NCBI RefSeq assembly: GCF_013404075.1
Contig: NZ_JACBJQ010000001.1
Span: forward strand, 310,001 to 374,000
Source of the DNA: Mycolicibacterium vinylchloridicum
GTDB taxonomy: Bacteria; Actinomycetota; Actinomycetes; Mycobacteriales; Mycobacteriaceae
DNA length: 64,000 nucleotides
Direction of reading: 5' to 3'
Position numbers and translations under genes: made by a program. Below, piece after piece: positions 8,493 to 16,670 of the stretch (within the stretch, counting starts at the first letter, position 1; every line of letters begins with the position of its first letter). Below the pieces are notes generated by a model that was not told the DNA's origin, made no database searches, and saw only the letters and a list, made by a program, of their open reading frames with translations.

Positions 8493-9137
8493 CTACCAGG
8501 CCGCCGAGAGATCGGCCCATTGCCTGATCCAGGCGTGCATCGCGATGCCCGCGGCGACTGCGGCGTTGACGCTTCGGGTCGAGCCGAATTGCGCAATCGA
8601 GACCGTGATCGCCGCTCCCGACCGGGCCGCCTCGGAGATGCCCGGGCCCTCCTGGCCGAACACCATCAGGCAATCGCGCGGCAGCGTCGTCGTTTCCAGC
8701 GGGACCGCACCCGCGATGTTGTCGACGGCGACGACGGTCAGTCCGGTGCCGGCCGCGAACGCCAACAACTCGTCGGTGCTGTCGTGGTGGGCCAACCGTT
8801 GGTAGCGGTCGGTGACCATGGCGCCACGACGATTCCAGCGTCGGCGCCCCACGATGTGCACGGTGTCGACGGCGAAGGCGTTGGCCGTGCGGACCACTGC
8901 GCCGATATTGGCGTCGTTGCCGAAGTTCTCGATCGCGATGTGCAGCGCATGCCGCCGACGATCGATATCGGCGATGATCGCCTCTCGCGTCCAGTAGCGG
9001 TAGGCATCGACGACATTGCGAGTGTCGCCCTCGCGCAACAGTTCCGCGTCGTAACGAGGGTCGTCGGGCAGTTCACCCGGCCATGGCCCGACCCCGGGGG
9101 CGCCGGTGCTCCACTCGGTGGGGCCGCTGTCGGTCAC
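8493..9137 (-). CDS. TrmH/SpoU-family RNA 2'-O-methyltransferase
   Basis: A 214-residue SPOUT-class methylase with the three SpoU motifs in order: NDANIGAVVRTANAF (motif 1, near 74), LMVFGQEGPGIS (motif 2, near 157) and GSTRSVNAAVAAGIAMH (motif 3, near 184). These form the trefoil-knot SAM site. It methylates a ribose 2'-OH in tRNA or rRNA; which one cannot be told. Gene order suggests correspondence to M. tuberculosis Rv0380c (recalled). The GH76-like gene begins 15 bp downstream and an exported small protein gene overlaps its start by 4 bp (ATGA), so it sits within an operon. Confidence 0.9.
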   Translation of the reverse strand: MTDSGPTEWSTGAPGVGPWPGELPDDPRYDAELLREGDTRNVVDAYRYWTREAIIADIDRRRHALHIAIENFGNDANIGAVVRTANAFAVDTVHIVGRRRWNRRGAMVTDRYQRLAHHDSTDELLAFAAGTGLTVVAVDNIAGAVPLETTTLPRDCLMVFGQEGPGISEAARSGAAITVSIAQFGSTRSVNAAVAAGIAMHAWIRQWADLSAAW

Positions 9138-9442
9138 GGGTCACCCAGAACGCTCATCACACCGCGGACGGTGTCAGCGCCACCGAGCGCAGCTCCACTA
9201 TTGACGAGAACAAAAGCACCGTTGCTTCGGAGATCAGCAACCGAGACGTCCCGGCCCGACGACGTCACCGACTCCCCGGTGCAGGCCTGAGCGACTCCGC
9301 GACTGGATTTGCTGGACGAATGTGAGCACGCGGAGGTGCAGATCACACTGACGACCACCGGAAAGGCCGTTGCGGGAGGAACTATTTTTCGTCCTCGCAC
9401 GCCACCGTAGCGGGACCGCAACGCCAGTGCGATACAGGTCAC
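9134..9442 (-). CDS. Small putative exported or lipoprotein-like protein
   Basis: A 102-residue frame starting with GTG, preceded by a purine-rich GGAAAGG about 7 bp upstream and ending in a 4-bp ATGA overlap with the RNA methylase gene, which argues that it is translated. It has a basic N-terminal stretch, a hydrophobic segment (ATAFPVVVSVICTSAC) and a Ser-rich start of the mature part. TSAC resembles a lipobox but lacks the usual Leu at -3. The C-terminal half (about residues 50-102) is polar with no recognised domain. A later start at a Val near residue 15 is possible. I do not recognise the family; it could be a spurious frame. Confidence 0.4.
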   Translation of the reverse strand: MTCIALALRSRYGGVRGRKIVPPATAFPVVVSVICTSACSHSSSKSSRGVAQACTGESVTSSGRDVSVADLRSNGAFVLVNSGAALGGADTVRGVMSVLGDP

Positions 9443-9804
9443 CCAACGCCCTTTCCGACCCCTAGGTCACACCCGGGACGTACTATCCGGCTTTCGACGC
9501 ACCGGTAATAACAAATCGGTCTCCGACGATGACGAGTGTAGGGTCTCCCCCTCGGTCAACAGCAGCGCCGCCCTTGACCTGGAATGTTGTGCGCACAGAT
9601 GTTCACGGAGGCGGTCATCGTGGCTGCAGTTCGAGGCTCATCCAAGCGGCTACCCCCCGGTAACCTGGGCTTTTCCAGCTAACGGCTGGAGTCTTGGAGC
9701 CATTCGGCGAGATACTGATATTTGCAAGTTCGAATAAATAGCGCCCGCGCAACCTCGGCGTCCACTGCGGAAACCCTATCCGCAGGCCGCCCGACAGATG
9801 GGAA
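9443..9804. other. Long intergenic region: divergent promoter zone and possible structured leader
   Basis: 362 bp with no convincing protein gene. On the plus strand TTGACC (9574-9579) could be a -35 element, placing a leader of about 190 nt before the gene at 9805. Within it CCAGC (9675-9679) and GCTGG (9685-9689) form a short hairpin, next to a pyrimidine/purine patch CCCCCCGGTAACC. A very short GTG-initiated frame of 20 codons at 9619 follows a GGAGG but looks incidental. I could not match the leader to a riboswitch class. Confidence 0.4.
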
Positions 9805-10560
9805 ATGATGAACGCTTCAGTGCTGGACTTCCCTGATCAGAAGCTCTACCACCTGCCGGAGACGATTAGCTGGCGCGACACGGACACGGGTTGCACGATC
9901 ACCTGTGCCCAACCCGACAGCGAACCCGAGCTATGGGAAGACTACCTGCAGGGCGCCACTCGTAGCTACGAAAAGCACGGAGTCGAGGCGGCACTGGACC
10001 TCGAGTCGTTCGCCGACGGCCGCGACACGACCTTGTTCTACACCGCGGTCGACGACACCGGCCGGATGCTGGGCGGCCTTCGGGCCAAAGGCCCGTACTT
10101 CAGCGCCGACGAATCGCACGCGATCGTCGAGTGGGAGGGCCAGCCCGGCCAGGACACGGTCCGCAAGATGATCACCGACCGCCTGCCGTTCGGCGTGGTG
10201 GAGATGAAGTCGGCCTGGGTGAGTGACGACCCCGCGCGCAGCGGCGAGCTGACCCGCACCTTCGCCCGCACCGCCTTCCCGACCATGGAGCTGCTGGGCG
10301 CCCAATTCATCCTGGCCACCGCCGCCGCCCACGTGCTGGACCGGTGGAGCACCTCCGGTGGTGTGGTCGCCACCAAGATTCCGGCCGCGGCCTACCCGAG
10401 CGATCGCTACCGCACCAAGATGATGTGGTGGGATAGGCGCACGTTCGCCAACCACGCCGAGCCCCGGCAGCTGGCCAAAATCGTCAAGGAGATGCGCATG
10501 CTCGCGACGATCTCCGAGCAGTTCAGCGGCTTCGGCCTGCAGTACGGGAGTGGCATGTGA
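9805..10560 (+). CDS. GNAT-like acyltransferase (autoinducer-synthase / N-acyl amino acid synthase-like), hypothetical
   Basis: A 251-residue protein of unknown function. About residues 45-105 fit the conserved layout of LuxI/FeeM-type acyl-ACP-using GNAT enzymes: R-x-Y-x(3)-GV, an acidic D-x(5)-D stretch, then D-x-x-G-R-M-L-G-G-L-R and an E/W strand. The middle and C-terminus (residues 110-251) are helical and less diagnostic. No signal peptide or membrane segment. Two adjacent ATG codons start the gene; the first is used here. The stop overlaps the next gene's GTG by GTGA, so it is translationally coupled to the E1-nitroreductase fusion. It probably corresponds to M. tuberculosis Rv1356c (recalled). 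The enzymatic assignment is inference. Confidence 0.75.
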   Translation: MMNASVLDFPDQKLYHLPETISWRDTDTGCTITCAQPDSEPELWEDYLQGATRSYEKHGVEAALDLESFADGRDTTLFYTAVDDTGRMLGGLRAKGPYFSADESHAIVEWEGQPGQDTVRKMITDRLPFGVVEMKSAWVSDDPARSGELTRTFARTAFPTMELLGAQFILATAAAHVLDRWSTSGGVVATKIPAAAYPSDRYRTKMMWWDRRTFANHAEPRQLAKIVKEMRMLATISEQFSGFGLQYGSGM

Positions 10561-12698
10561 GTTTCGACGTCTCCGCCGATTCCGGCGCGGACGCGTACAA
10601 CGCGCGAGTCCTGCTCAGCGACGATCCCCACGACGACCAAATACTGGCCCGGCTGCGCGAGAACCCGCGCACCGAATTCATCGACCGCTCCGCCGAATTC
10701 GATTCGGCACTGCGCGACCTCCGGCCCGCCGTCGAAGCCGAGCTGCTCGACGAGCCGACGCGCTGGGCGCACTACCCGTGGCGGCACGCCGTGATCGCGG
10801 TGCCCGGACCGCGCGCATTTCACCGCCTGCGGCTCGACCGCAGCCGCAACATGATCACCCTCGACGAGCAGCAGCGTCTGGCCGGACTGACCATCGGTGT
10901 CGTGGGGCTGTCGGTGGGCCACGCCATCGCACACACGCTGGCCGCTCAGGGCCTGTGCGGCGAGCTGCGGCTGGCCGACTTCGACGAGTTGGAGCTGTCC
11001 AATCTGAACCGGGTACCCGCAACCGTGTTCGACATCGGCGTGAACAAGGCCGTCGTCGCGGCTCGGCGCATCGCCGAGCTCGATCCTTATCTGCGGGTAC
11101 GGGCGATGACCGACGGTCTGACCGTGGACACGATGGAAACGTTCCTCGATGGACTCGACATCGTGGTGGAGGAGTGCGACTCCCTCGACATCAAGGCGGC
11201 CCTGCGGGAGGCGGCCCGCGCCCGTCGCATTCCGGTGCTGATGGCCAGCAGCGACCGCGGGTTGATCGATGTGGAACGCTACGACCTCGAGCCCGACCGG
11301 CCGATCCTGCACGGGCTGCTCGGCGATATCGGCGTCGCCGAGCTGGCGGGCCTGAGCAGCGCCGACAAGGTGCCCTATGTGCTGCGCATCATCGACGCCG
11401 GTCGATTGTCCGACCGCGGCGCGGCCTCACTGGTCGAGGTCGGCCGCACGCTGTCGACCTGGCCGCAGCTCGCCGGGGACATCGCCGTCGGTGCGGCCAC
11501 CGTGGCCGAGGCGGTGCGCAGGATCGGGCTCGGCGAACGCCTCCCGTCGGGCCGAATCCGGATCGACGTCTCGCACGCACTCGACGGCTTGACGGCGCCC
11601 GCGCCGGTGCCGGAACCGGCCGCATCCGTTCCCACCGAGTCGACCGGGCAGGCGGACTGCGCAGCTGCCGAAGCAGTAGCAGCAGCAGCGCGGCGCGCCC
11701 CGTCCGGGGGAAACATGCAGCCATGGAACATCGTGTCGCACAATGACTCGGTGATCGTCGAGCTGGACCCCAAATACACCTCGGCGATGGACGTCGCCTA
11801 CCGGGGCAGCGCCGTGGCGATCGGGGCGGCCGCATTCAACGCACGGGTGGCGGCAGCCGAGTTCGGGGTGCTGGGTCCGGTCACCTTCACCGAGGACGAC
11901 GAGCCCACCCCGCTGCGGGCGGTCGTCGAGCTGGCACCGGGCCGAGACGACACGCTGGCGGCGCTGTATGGACCGATGCTGGACCGCACGACGAACCGTC
12001 ACCGCGGCACCCCGTCGCCGCTGACGACGGCGACGGTGACCGATCTGCACGCCGCTGCGCAGGCCGAGGGCGGGACGCTGCGGCTACTGACCGATCGCCC
12101 CGACATGGAGCGGGCGGCGGCGATCCTGGCCGCCACCGACCGGATTCGCTATCTGCAGCCGCGCCTGCACGCCGAAATGATGTCCGAGGTGCGCTGGCCC
12201 GGCGACGATGATTCCGACGGTCTTGACATCCGCGGCCTCGAGCTCGCCGCGGCCGACATGGCAACGCTGGAGATCCTCCGCCGTGGTGACGTGATGGCCC
12301 GTCTGGCGCAGTGGAAGGCCGGCGAGGCACTCGGTCAGGACGTCACCGAACGCGTGTTGTCCAGCTCGGCGCTGGGTGTCGTCACCGTCGCCGGCCATAC
12401 CCTCACCGACTACGCCCGTGCCGGTGCCGCCGTCGAAGCGGTGTGGATTGCCGCTGCGCAGCACGGTCTCGGTGTCCAGCCGGTGTCCCCGGTCTTCCTC
12501 TACGCGCACGACGATCGGGATCTCGACGAACTCGCCGCAGAAAGCGTCGCGGAGCTCCGCCATCTGCAGGCTCAGTTCCGGGCGCTGACCGGAACCGGCC
12601 CGGACGAGGCCCAGGCACTGGTGCTGAGGTTCAGCCATGCCCCTAGTCCCTCGGTACGCAGTAGGCGTCGCACAGCCAGCGGGAGGACACTCGGGTAA
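10557..12698 (+). CDS. moeY: E1-like (ThiF/MoeB) adenylating domain fused to nitroreductase-family domain (MoeY-like)
   Basis: A 713-residue cytosolic two-domain protein. Residues about 105-300 are an E1/ThiF adenylation domain: GVVGLSVGHAIAHTLA nucleotide loop near 114, DFDELELSNLNR (Asp and Arg contacts) near 141, NKA Lys near 162 and a downstream CDSLDIK. The CxxC zinc pairs of MoeB/ThiF are absent. Residues about 370-690 are an FMN nitroreductase with RRAPSGGNMQPW at about 378-389, the standard flavin-binding signature. Rv1355c (MoeY) of M. tuberculosis has the same architecture and length as I recall it; a molybdopterin role is only a name-based guess. Coupled at both ends: GTGA with the upstream gene, TAATG with the downstream gene. 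Confidence 0.85.
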   Translation: MSFDVSADSGADAYNARVLLSDDPHDDQILARLRENPRTEFIDRSAEFDSALRDLRPAVEAELLDEPTRWAHYPWRHAVIAVPGPRAFHRLRLDRSRNMITLDEQQRLAGLTIGVVGLSVGHAIAHTLAAQGLCGELRLADFDELELSNLNRVPATVFDIGVNKAVVAARRIAELDPYLRVRAMTDGLTVDTMETFLDGLDIVVEECDSLDIKAALREAARARRIPVLMASSDRGLIDVERYDLEPDRPILHGLLGDIGVAELAGLSSADKVPYVLRIIDAGRLSDRGAASLVEVGRTLSTWPQLAGDIAVGAATVAEAVRRIGLGERLPSGRIRIDVSHALDGLTAPAPVPEPAASVPTESTGQADCAAAEAVAAAARRAPSGGNMQPWNIVSHNDSVIVELDPKYTSAMDVAYRGSAVAIGAAAFNARVAAAEFGVLGPVTFTEDDEPTPLRAVVELAPGRDDTLAALYGPMLDRTTNRHRGTPSPLTTATVTDLHAAAQAEGGTLRLLTDRPDMERAAAILAATDRIRYLQPRLHAEMMSEVRWPGDDDSDGLDIRGLELAAADMATLEILRRGDVMARLAQWKAGEALGQDVTERVLSSSALGVVTVAGHTLTDYARAGAAVEAVWIAAAQHGLGVQPVSPVFLYAHDDRDLDELAAESVAELRHLQAQFRALTGTGPDEAQALVLRFSHAPSPSVRSRRRTASGRTLG

Positions 12699-14551
12699 TG
12701 GCGCTCGACACCCTCGTCACGAGCGTGGCCACCAAGCTGATGGCAGCCACGTCGGCTACTTCGGCGCAGGTGAGCCAGGACGTGCTCGCCGACCTGGTGG
12801 CGTCCTTTGGTGTCGATTTCAGCTTCCTGCGTTACAACGACCATGCGATCCGCGCCACGAAGCTGATCGCCGAATGGCCGCCGCGGCCCGACGTTCCCGA
12901 TCCCGACCCGCTCGGCATCGTCTACTTCGCCGACGCGGACCCGATTTTCGCCGCCGCGGAGACCGCCAAGGAACCGGTCTTCTTCTCCCCCGACCCGATT
13001 CCCGAGGACTCCAACGACTCCGACGACTACCAGCGCCGGGTGCAGGAGGCCAGCGGTGTCGCCCTTCCCTCGCTGGCGTCGGTGCCGCTGTTGTCCGGTG
13101 AAGTCACCACCGGAGCGCTGGGGTTCATCAAGATCGGTATCAAAACCTGGTCACCGGAAGAACTCAACGCGCTTAAGGCGATTGCGTCATTGTTCGCCCA
13201 GGTGCAGGCGCGCGTGGTCGCAGAGGATCAGCTGCGGTATCTCGCCGAGCATGACGATCTCACGGGATTGCACAACCGCCGCGCACTGCTGGCGTGTCTC
13301 GATGAAAGGCTCCGGGCGGGTCAGCCCGGACCGGTCTCAGCATTGTTTCTCGACCTCGACTGGCTCAAGGCGATCAACGATTATCTGGGCCACCACGCCG
13401 GCGACTGGTTCATCCAGGCGTTCGCCGAACGGCTGCGCGAGGAGACCGGCCAAGGGGATCTGATCGCCCGCCTCGGCGGTGACGAGTTCGTCGTCGTCCC
13501 GGCGGGGCCGATGGACGCCGACACCGCCCTGGCCCTGGCTCATCGACTGCAGGCAGTGCTGCGCGACCGGGTGACGATCGGCGGCGAGATGCTGACCCGT
13601 ACCGTCAGTGCCGGTGTCGCACTGGGGGTTCCGGGCCGGGACACCACTTCGGATCTGCTCCGCCGCGCCGACCAGGCAGTGCTCAACGCCAAGAACGCCG
13701 GCGGCAACAAGATCGCGGTGTTCACCGATGAGATGTCGCTCAAGAGCGAATTCCGCAACGACATCGAGCTGCATCTGCAGAACGTGATCGACGCAGGAAC
13801 ACTGATCCTGCACTATCTTCCCGAGGTCGACATGCGCACCGGGGAAATCCTGGCGACCGAGGCGCTGGTGCGCTGGCAACACCCGACGCGCGGCCTGCTG
13901 TTACCGGATTCCTTCATCAATGTCGCCGAATCCATCAACCTGGCAGGCGAATTGGGGCGCTGGGTGATGCGCGCCGCCTGCAAGGAATTCAGCGGCTGGC
14001 AGGCCAGCGGTATCGGCAAGGATGCGGTGATCCGGATCAACGTCTCTCCGGTACAGCTGGTCACCGACGGGTTCGTCGAATCCGTCGCCGACACGATCGC
14101 CGAATTCAACCTCGACGCGAAGTCGGTATGCCTGGAGATCACCGAAAGCGTTGTCGTGCAGGACATCGAGACCACTCGCATCACCCTGGCCGGCCTCAAG
14201 GACGTTGGCGTCCAGGTCGCCATCGACGACTTCGGCACCGGCTACAGTGTGCTGACGCACCTGAAATCGCTCCCGGTGGACACTCTCAAGATCGACAAGG
14301 GGTTTGTGCTCGATCTCGGCACCAACCCGGAGGACCTGGCGATCGTGCGCGCGATCATCGCGCTGGCCGAGGCCTTCAACCTGGAGTTGGTGGCCGAAGG
14401 TGTCGAGTCACCTACCGCCGCGATGACCCTGCTGCAGCATGGCTGCCACCGCGCTCAAGGGTTCCTGCTGTCCCGCCCGGTGCCCGCCGATGCGATGGCC
14501 GAACTCTTCGCCAAGAAGATCATTCCGGTGGATTTCTCCTCGATGACCTGA
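12698..14551 (+). CDS. dcpA: GAF-GGDEF-EAL cyclic-di-GMP synthase/phosphodiesterase (DcpA-like)
   Basis: A 617-residue soluble protein: an N-terminal GAF sensor (about 15-170), GGDEF cyclase domain with RLGGDEFVVV intact near 257-266, and EAL domain with TEALVRW near 387 plus conserved downstream metal and base motifs (ITESVV, DDFGTGYS, LKIDKGFV, EGVES). Both catalytic domains look active, so it can in principle make and hydrolyse c-di-GMP, as shown for the single bifunctional enzyme of M. smegmatis; Rv1354c is the M. tuberculosis relative. The start ATG overlaps the previous stop as TAATG and follows GGGAGGA at 12681. The GAF ligand is unknown. Confidence 0.9.
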   Translation: MALDTLVTSVATKLMAATSATSAQVSQDVLADLVASFGVDFSFLRYNDHAIRATKLIAEWPPRPDVPDPDPLGIVYFADADPIFAAAETAKEPVFFSPDPIPEDSNDSDDYQRRVQEASGVALPSLASVPLLSGEVTTGALGFIKIGIKTWSPEELNALKAIASLFAQVQARVVAEDQLRYLAEHDDLTGLHNRRALLACLDERLRAGQPGPVSALFLDLDWLKAINDYLGHHAGDWFIQAFAERLREETGQGDLIARLGGDEFVVVPAGPMDADTALALAHRLQAVLRDRVTIGGEMLTRTVSAGVALGVPGRDTTSDLLRRADQAVLNAKNAGGNKIAVFTDEMSLKSEFRNDIELHLQNVIDAGTLILHYLPEVDMRTGEILATEALVRWQHPTRGLLLPDSFINVAESINLAGELGRWVMRAACKEFSGWQASGIGKDAVIRINVSPVQLVTDGFVESVADTIAEFNLDAKSVCLEITESVVVQDIETTRITLAGLKDVGVQVAIDDFGTGYSVLTHLKSLPVDTLKIDKGFVLDLGTNPEDLAIVRAIIALAEAFNLELVAEGVESPTAAMTLLQHGCHRAQGFLLSRPVPADAMAELFAKKIIPVDFSSMT

Positions 14552-14557
14552 GTCCGG

Positions 14558-15325
14558 TCAGGAACTGTGCAGCAGTTCGACGAGGCCGAATCGACTGGCG
14601 GTCCGACTCACCACAGCGACTTGCGCTGCGCCGTCGGACAACTTCTTTTGAATCGGCCAATCACCCGAGTCGGGAATCGGCCCGATCGACAGTGCGACAC
14701 CTACGACCGCACGCACCAGCCGCGGTCCGGACGGCGTGGACAGCTCCGCACCCGCCACGCGCCCGTATTCGAATATCAGCCGCTGCAATGCCGTACCGGT
14801 ATCGTCGAGCAACCCCCGCTCATCAGCCTGTCCGCGCAACCACTCGGCCAGTTCCGCACCAAGACAGTCCGTTTCGGGCCGAAAGTCGCCGAGCACCGCC
14901 ACCCTGATGGTCTCACCGGCACTGTGCATCGACGTCATCCCATCGGGCACCTGGCTGTAGACGACGCCGAACGGCGAAGCCACACAGCGTGCCGAGAAGT
15001 CCCGTAACCGCGAGCCGAAGAACGGCTCGATGGTGGCCTTGCGGTCCTTGTTGACCACCACCGGTTTGGCATACGCGACAGCCAACCGCAGATCTCGATC
15101 CACCGCCGGCCCCAGGTCCTCGGTCATCGACACCAGATAGGCGGCGGTATCGGGATCGATTGCGTCTGAAGACAACTCCGCATCGGCGAGCTCGACATCG
15201 AGGTCGAGGTCCGCACACCAGATGGCGTGGGCCAGCGCGCCAAGACCGGCGCCGGCGCAGATCACGTCGACAACGTCATCCCATTGGTATTCCGAAGCCT
15301 CGAGCGGCTCTTCGTCAATTCTCAC
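14558..15325 (-). CDS. Hypothetical protein with N-terminal Rossmann-like nucleotide motif
   Basis: A 255-residue protein using the GTG at 15325, seven bases past the pyrE stop; longer frames run back into pyrE with non-protein-like sequence. Residues about 15-45 contain DVICAGAGLGALAHA, a GxGxxG dinucleotide motif followed by an acidic strand, as in FAD/NAD-binding proteins, but no further oxidoreductase signature follows. The rest is a mixed alpha/beta region without a recognised domain. Its position after pyrE matches M. tuberculosis Rv0381c (recalled), a conserved hypothetical. Convergent with the c-di-GMP enzyme gene with a 6-bp gap. Confidence 0.7.
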   Translation of the reverse strand: MRIDEEPLEASEYQWDDVVDVICAGAGLGALAHAIWCADLDLDVELADAELSSDAIDPDTAAYLVSMTEDLGPAVDRDLRLAVAYAKPVVVNKDRKATIEPFFGSRLRDFSARCVASPFGVVYSQVPDGMTSMHSAGETIRVAVLGDFRPETDCLGAELAEWLRGQADERGLLDDTGTALQRLIFEYGRVAGAELSTPSGPRLVRAVVGVALSIGPIPDSGDWPIQKKLSDGAAQVAVVSRTASRFGLVELLHSS

Positions 15326-15329
15326 TGCG

Positions 15330-15890
15330 TCAGGACGTCTGCAGCCCGAGGTCGGCCAGGCCCAGCACGCTGCGGTAGGGAAACCCTTCGGCCTCGATCG
15401 CCTCGGCCGCCCCGGTATTCCGGTCGACCACCGTCGCGACACCCACGACCGTGGCGCCCGCTTCGAGCACCGCATGCACGGCGGTCAAGGCCGAACCGCC
15501 GGTCGTACTGGTGTCCTCGACCACCAGCACCCGCTTGCCCGCCACGTCGGCACCTTCGATGAGGCGTTGCATCCCATGGCTTTTGAGCGCCTTACGCACC
15601 ACGAAAGCGTCGATCGGGCGGCCTGGCGCATGCATGATCGCGGCGGCCACCGGGTCGGCACCCATCGTCAGTCCGCCGACCGCCGCGTAGTCCCAGTCGG
15701 CGGTGAGCTCACGCATCAGCCGCCCGATCAGCGGCGCGGCCTTGTGGTGCAGGGTCGCTCGCCTCAGGTCGACGTAATAGTCGGCCTCCTTGCCGGAGGA
15801 CAAGGTGACCCGGCCGAACACCACCGACAGCTGGCGGACCAGCTCGGCGAGTTCGGCGCGGTCGGCGACATTGAGGTCAGGTGCGCCCAC
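15330..15890 (-). CDS. pyrE: Orotate phosphoribosyltransferase
   Basis: A 186-residue type I phosphoribosyltransferase that converts orotate and PRPP to OMP in de novo pyrimidine synthesis. The PRPP loop VLVVEDTSTTGGS lies at residues 121-133, the catalytic-loop segment ALKSHGMQRL near 101-110, and GGLTMGADPVA near 72-82. Length is typical for actinobacteria. GTG start; the first 14 bp overlap the end of the upstream SDR gene, so the two are cotranscribed. Matches Rv0382c by order. Confidence 0.93.
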   Translation of the reverse strand: MGAPDLNVADRAELAELVRQLSVVFGRVTLSSGKEADYYVDLRRATLHHKAAPLIGRLMRELTADWDYAAVGGLTMGADPVAAAIMHAPGRPIDAFVVRKALKSHGMQRLIEGADVAGKRVLVVEDTSTTGGSALTAVHAVLEAGATVVGVATVVDRNTGAAEAIEAEGFPYRSVLGLADLGLQTS

Positions 15891-16653
15891 GACTTCGTCC
15901 TGTTCTGTTGTTGACCGCGCGGACCACCCTGCGCGGGACCAGCCGGCCGACCGTGGTCAGCACCTTGTACTGCAGGCCGGGAATGCTGATGATCTTGCCC
16001 TTGGCCACATCGGCGAGGCTCTCCGCGACCACGTCGTCGACGCCCAGCCACATGATGTCGGGGATCGACGCCATGTCGATGCCGGCGCGCTCGTGGAATT
16101 CGGTGTGGACGAATCCGGGGCACACCGCGTGGATACTCACGCCGGTCCCGGCCAGCCCGTTGGCCAGCCCCTCAGTGAATGACACCACCCACGCCTTGGA
16201 CGCCGAGTACGTGGACCCGCGACCCGACAGCAGTCCGGCGACGCTGGCGATATTGATCACCGTGCCGCAACCGGCGGCGATCATCGGCGGCAGAGCCGCG
16301 CGGGTGAAGTGCATGACGGCGGTGACGTTGACATCGAGTTGCGCCTGCAACTGATCGGGCACGGCGGTCCAGAACTCGCCGGAGGTGCCGAATCCGGCGT
16401 TGTTGACCAGCACCTGCACCCCGGCTGCCAGCCGGTCGGCCACTCCTGCCCGGTCAGCGGCCTCGGTGAGGTCGGCCGGTAACACCTCGACCTCGACGCC
16501 GTTGGCAGCCCGCAGCTCGGCGGCCAGGTCCTGTAGTCGCTCGACATTGCGTGCGACCAGGACCAGGTCGTAGCCGTCACGCGCGTAGCGGCGGGCATAA
16601 CCCGCGCCAAGGCCTGCGGTAGGCCCGGTGATCAGCGCGACAGGACGGGACAC
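15877..16653 (-). CDS. Short-chain dehydrogenase/reductase
   Basis: A 258-residue SDR with GPTAGLG near residue 9-15, NNAGFG near 85, IASVAG (catalytic Ser) and YSASK (Tyr/Lys) near 150. The C-terminal basic tail (RRVVRAVNNRTGRSRGR) and the segment LVPRRVVRA resemble mycobacterial SDRs that associate with membranes through an amphipathic helix. It overlaps pyrE by 14 bp and lies downstream of ttfA, so it may be cotranscribed with both. Substrate unknown; association with envelope lipid chemistry is inference from the ttfA neighbour. Confidence 0.87.
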   Translation of the reverse strand: MSRPVALITGPTAGLGAGYARRYARDGYDLVLVARNVERLQDLAAELRAANGVEVEVLPADLTEAADRAGVADRLAAGVQVLVNNAGFGTSGEFWTAVPDQLQAQLDVNVTAVMHFTRAALPPMIAAGCGTVINIASVAGLLSGRGSTYSASKAWVVSFTEGLANGLAGTGVSIHAVCPGFVHTEFHERAGIDMASIPDIMWLGVDDVVAESLADVAKGKIISIPGLQYKVLTTVGRLVPRRVVRAVNNRTGRSRGRT

Positions 16654-16670
16654 CCCGAGACCCTATCGGC

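Noticed and set aside
9600..9700. Possible c-di-GMP or c-di-AMP riboswitch before the c-di-GMP operon
   Set aside because: Local resemblance to conserved riboswitch segments was too weak; no full set of conserved helices could be traced.
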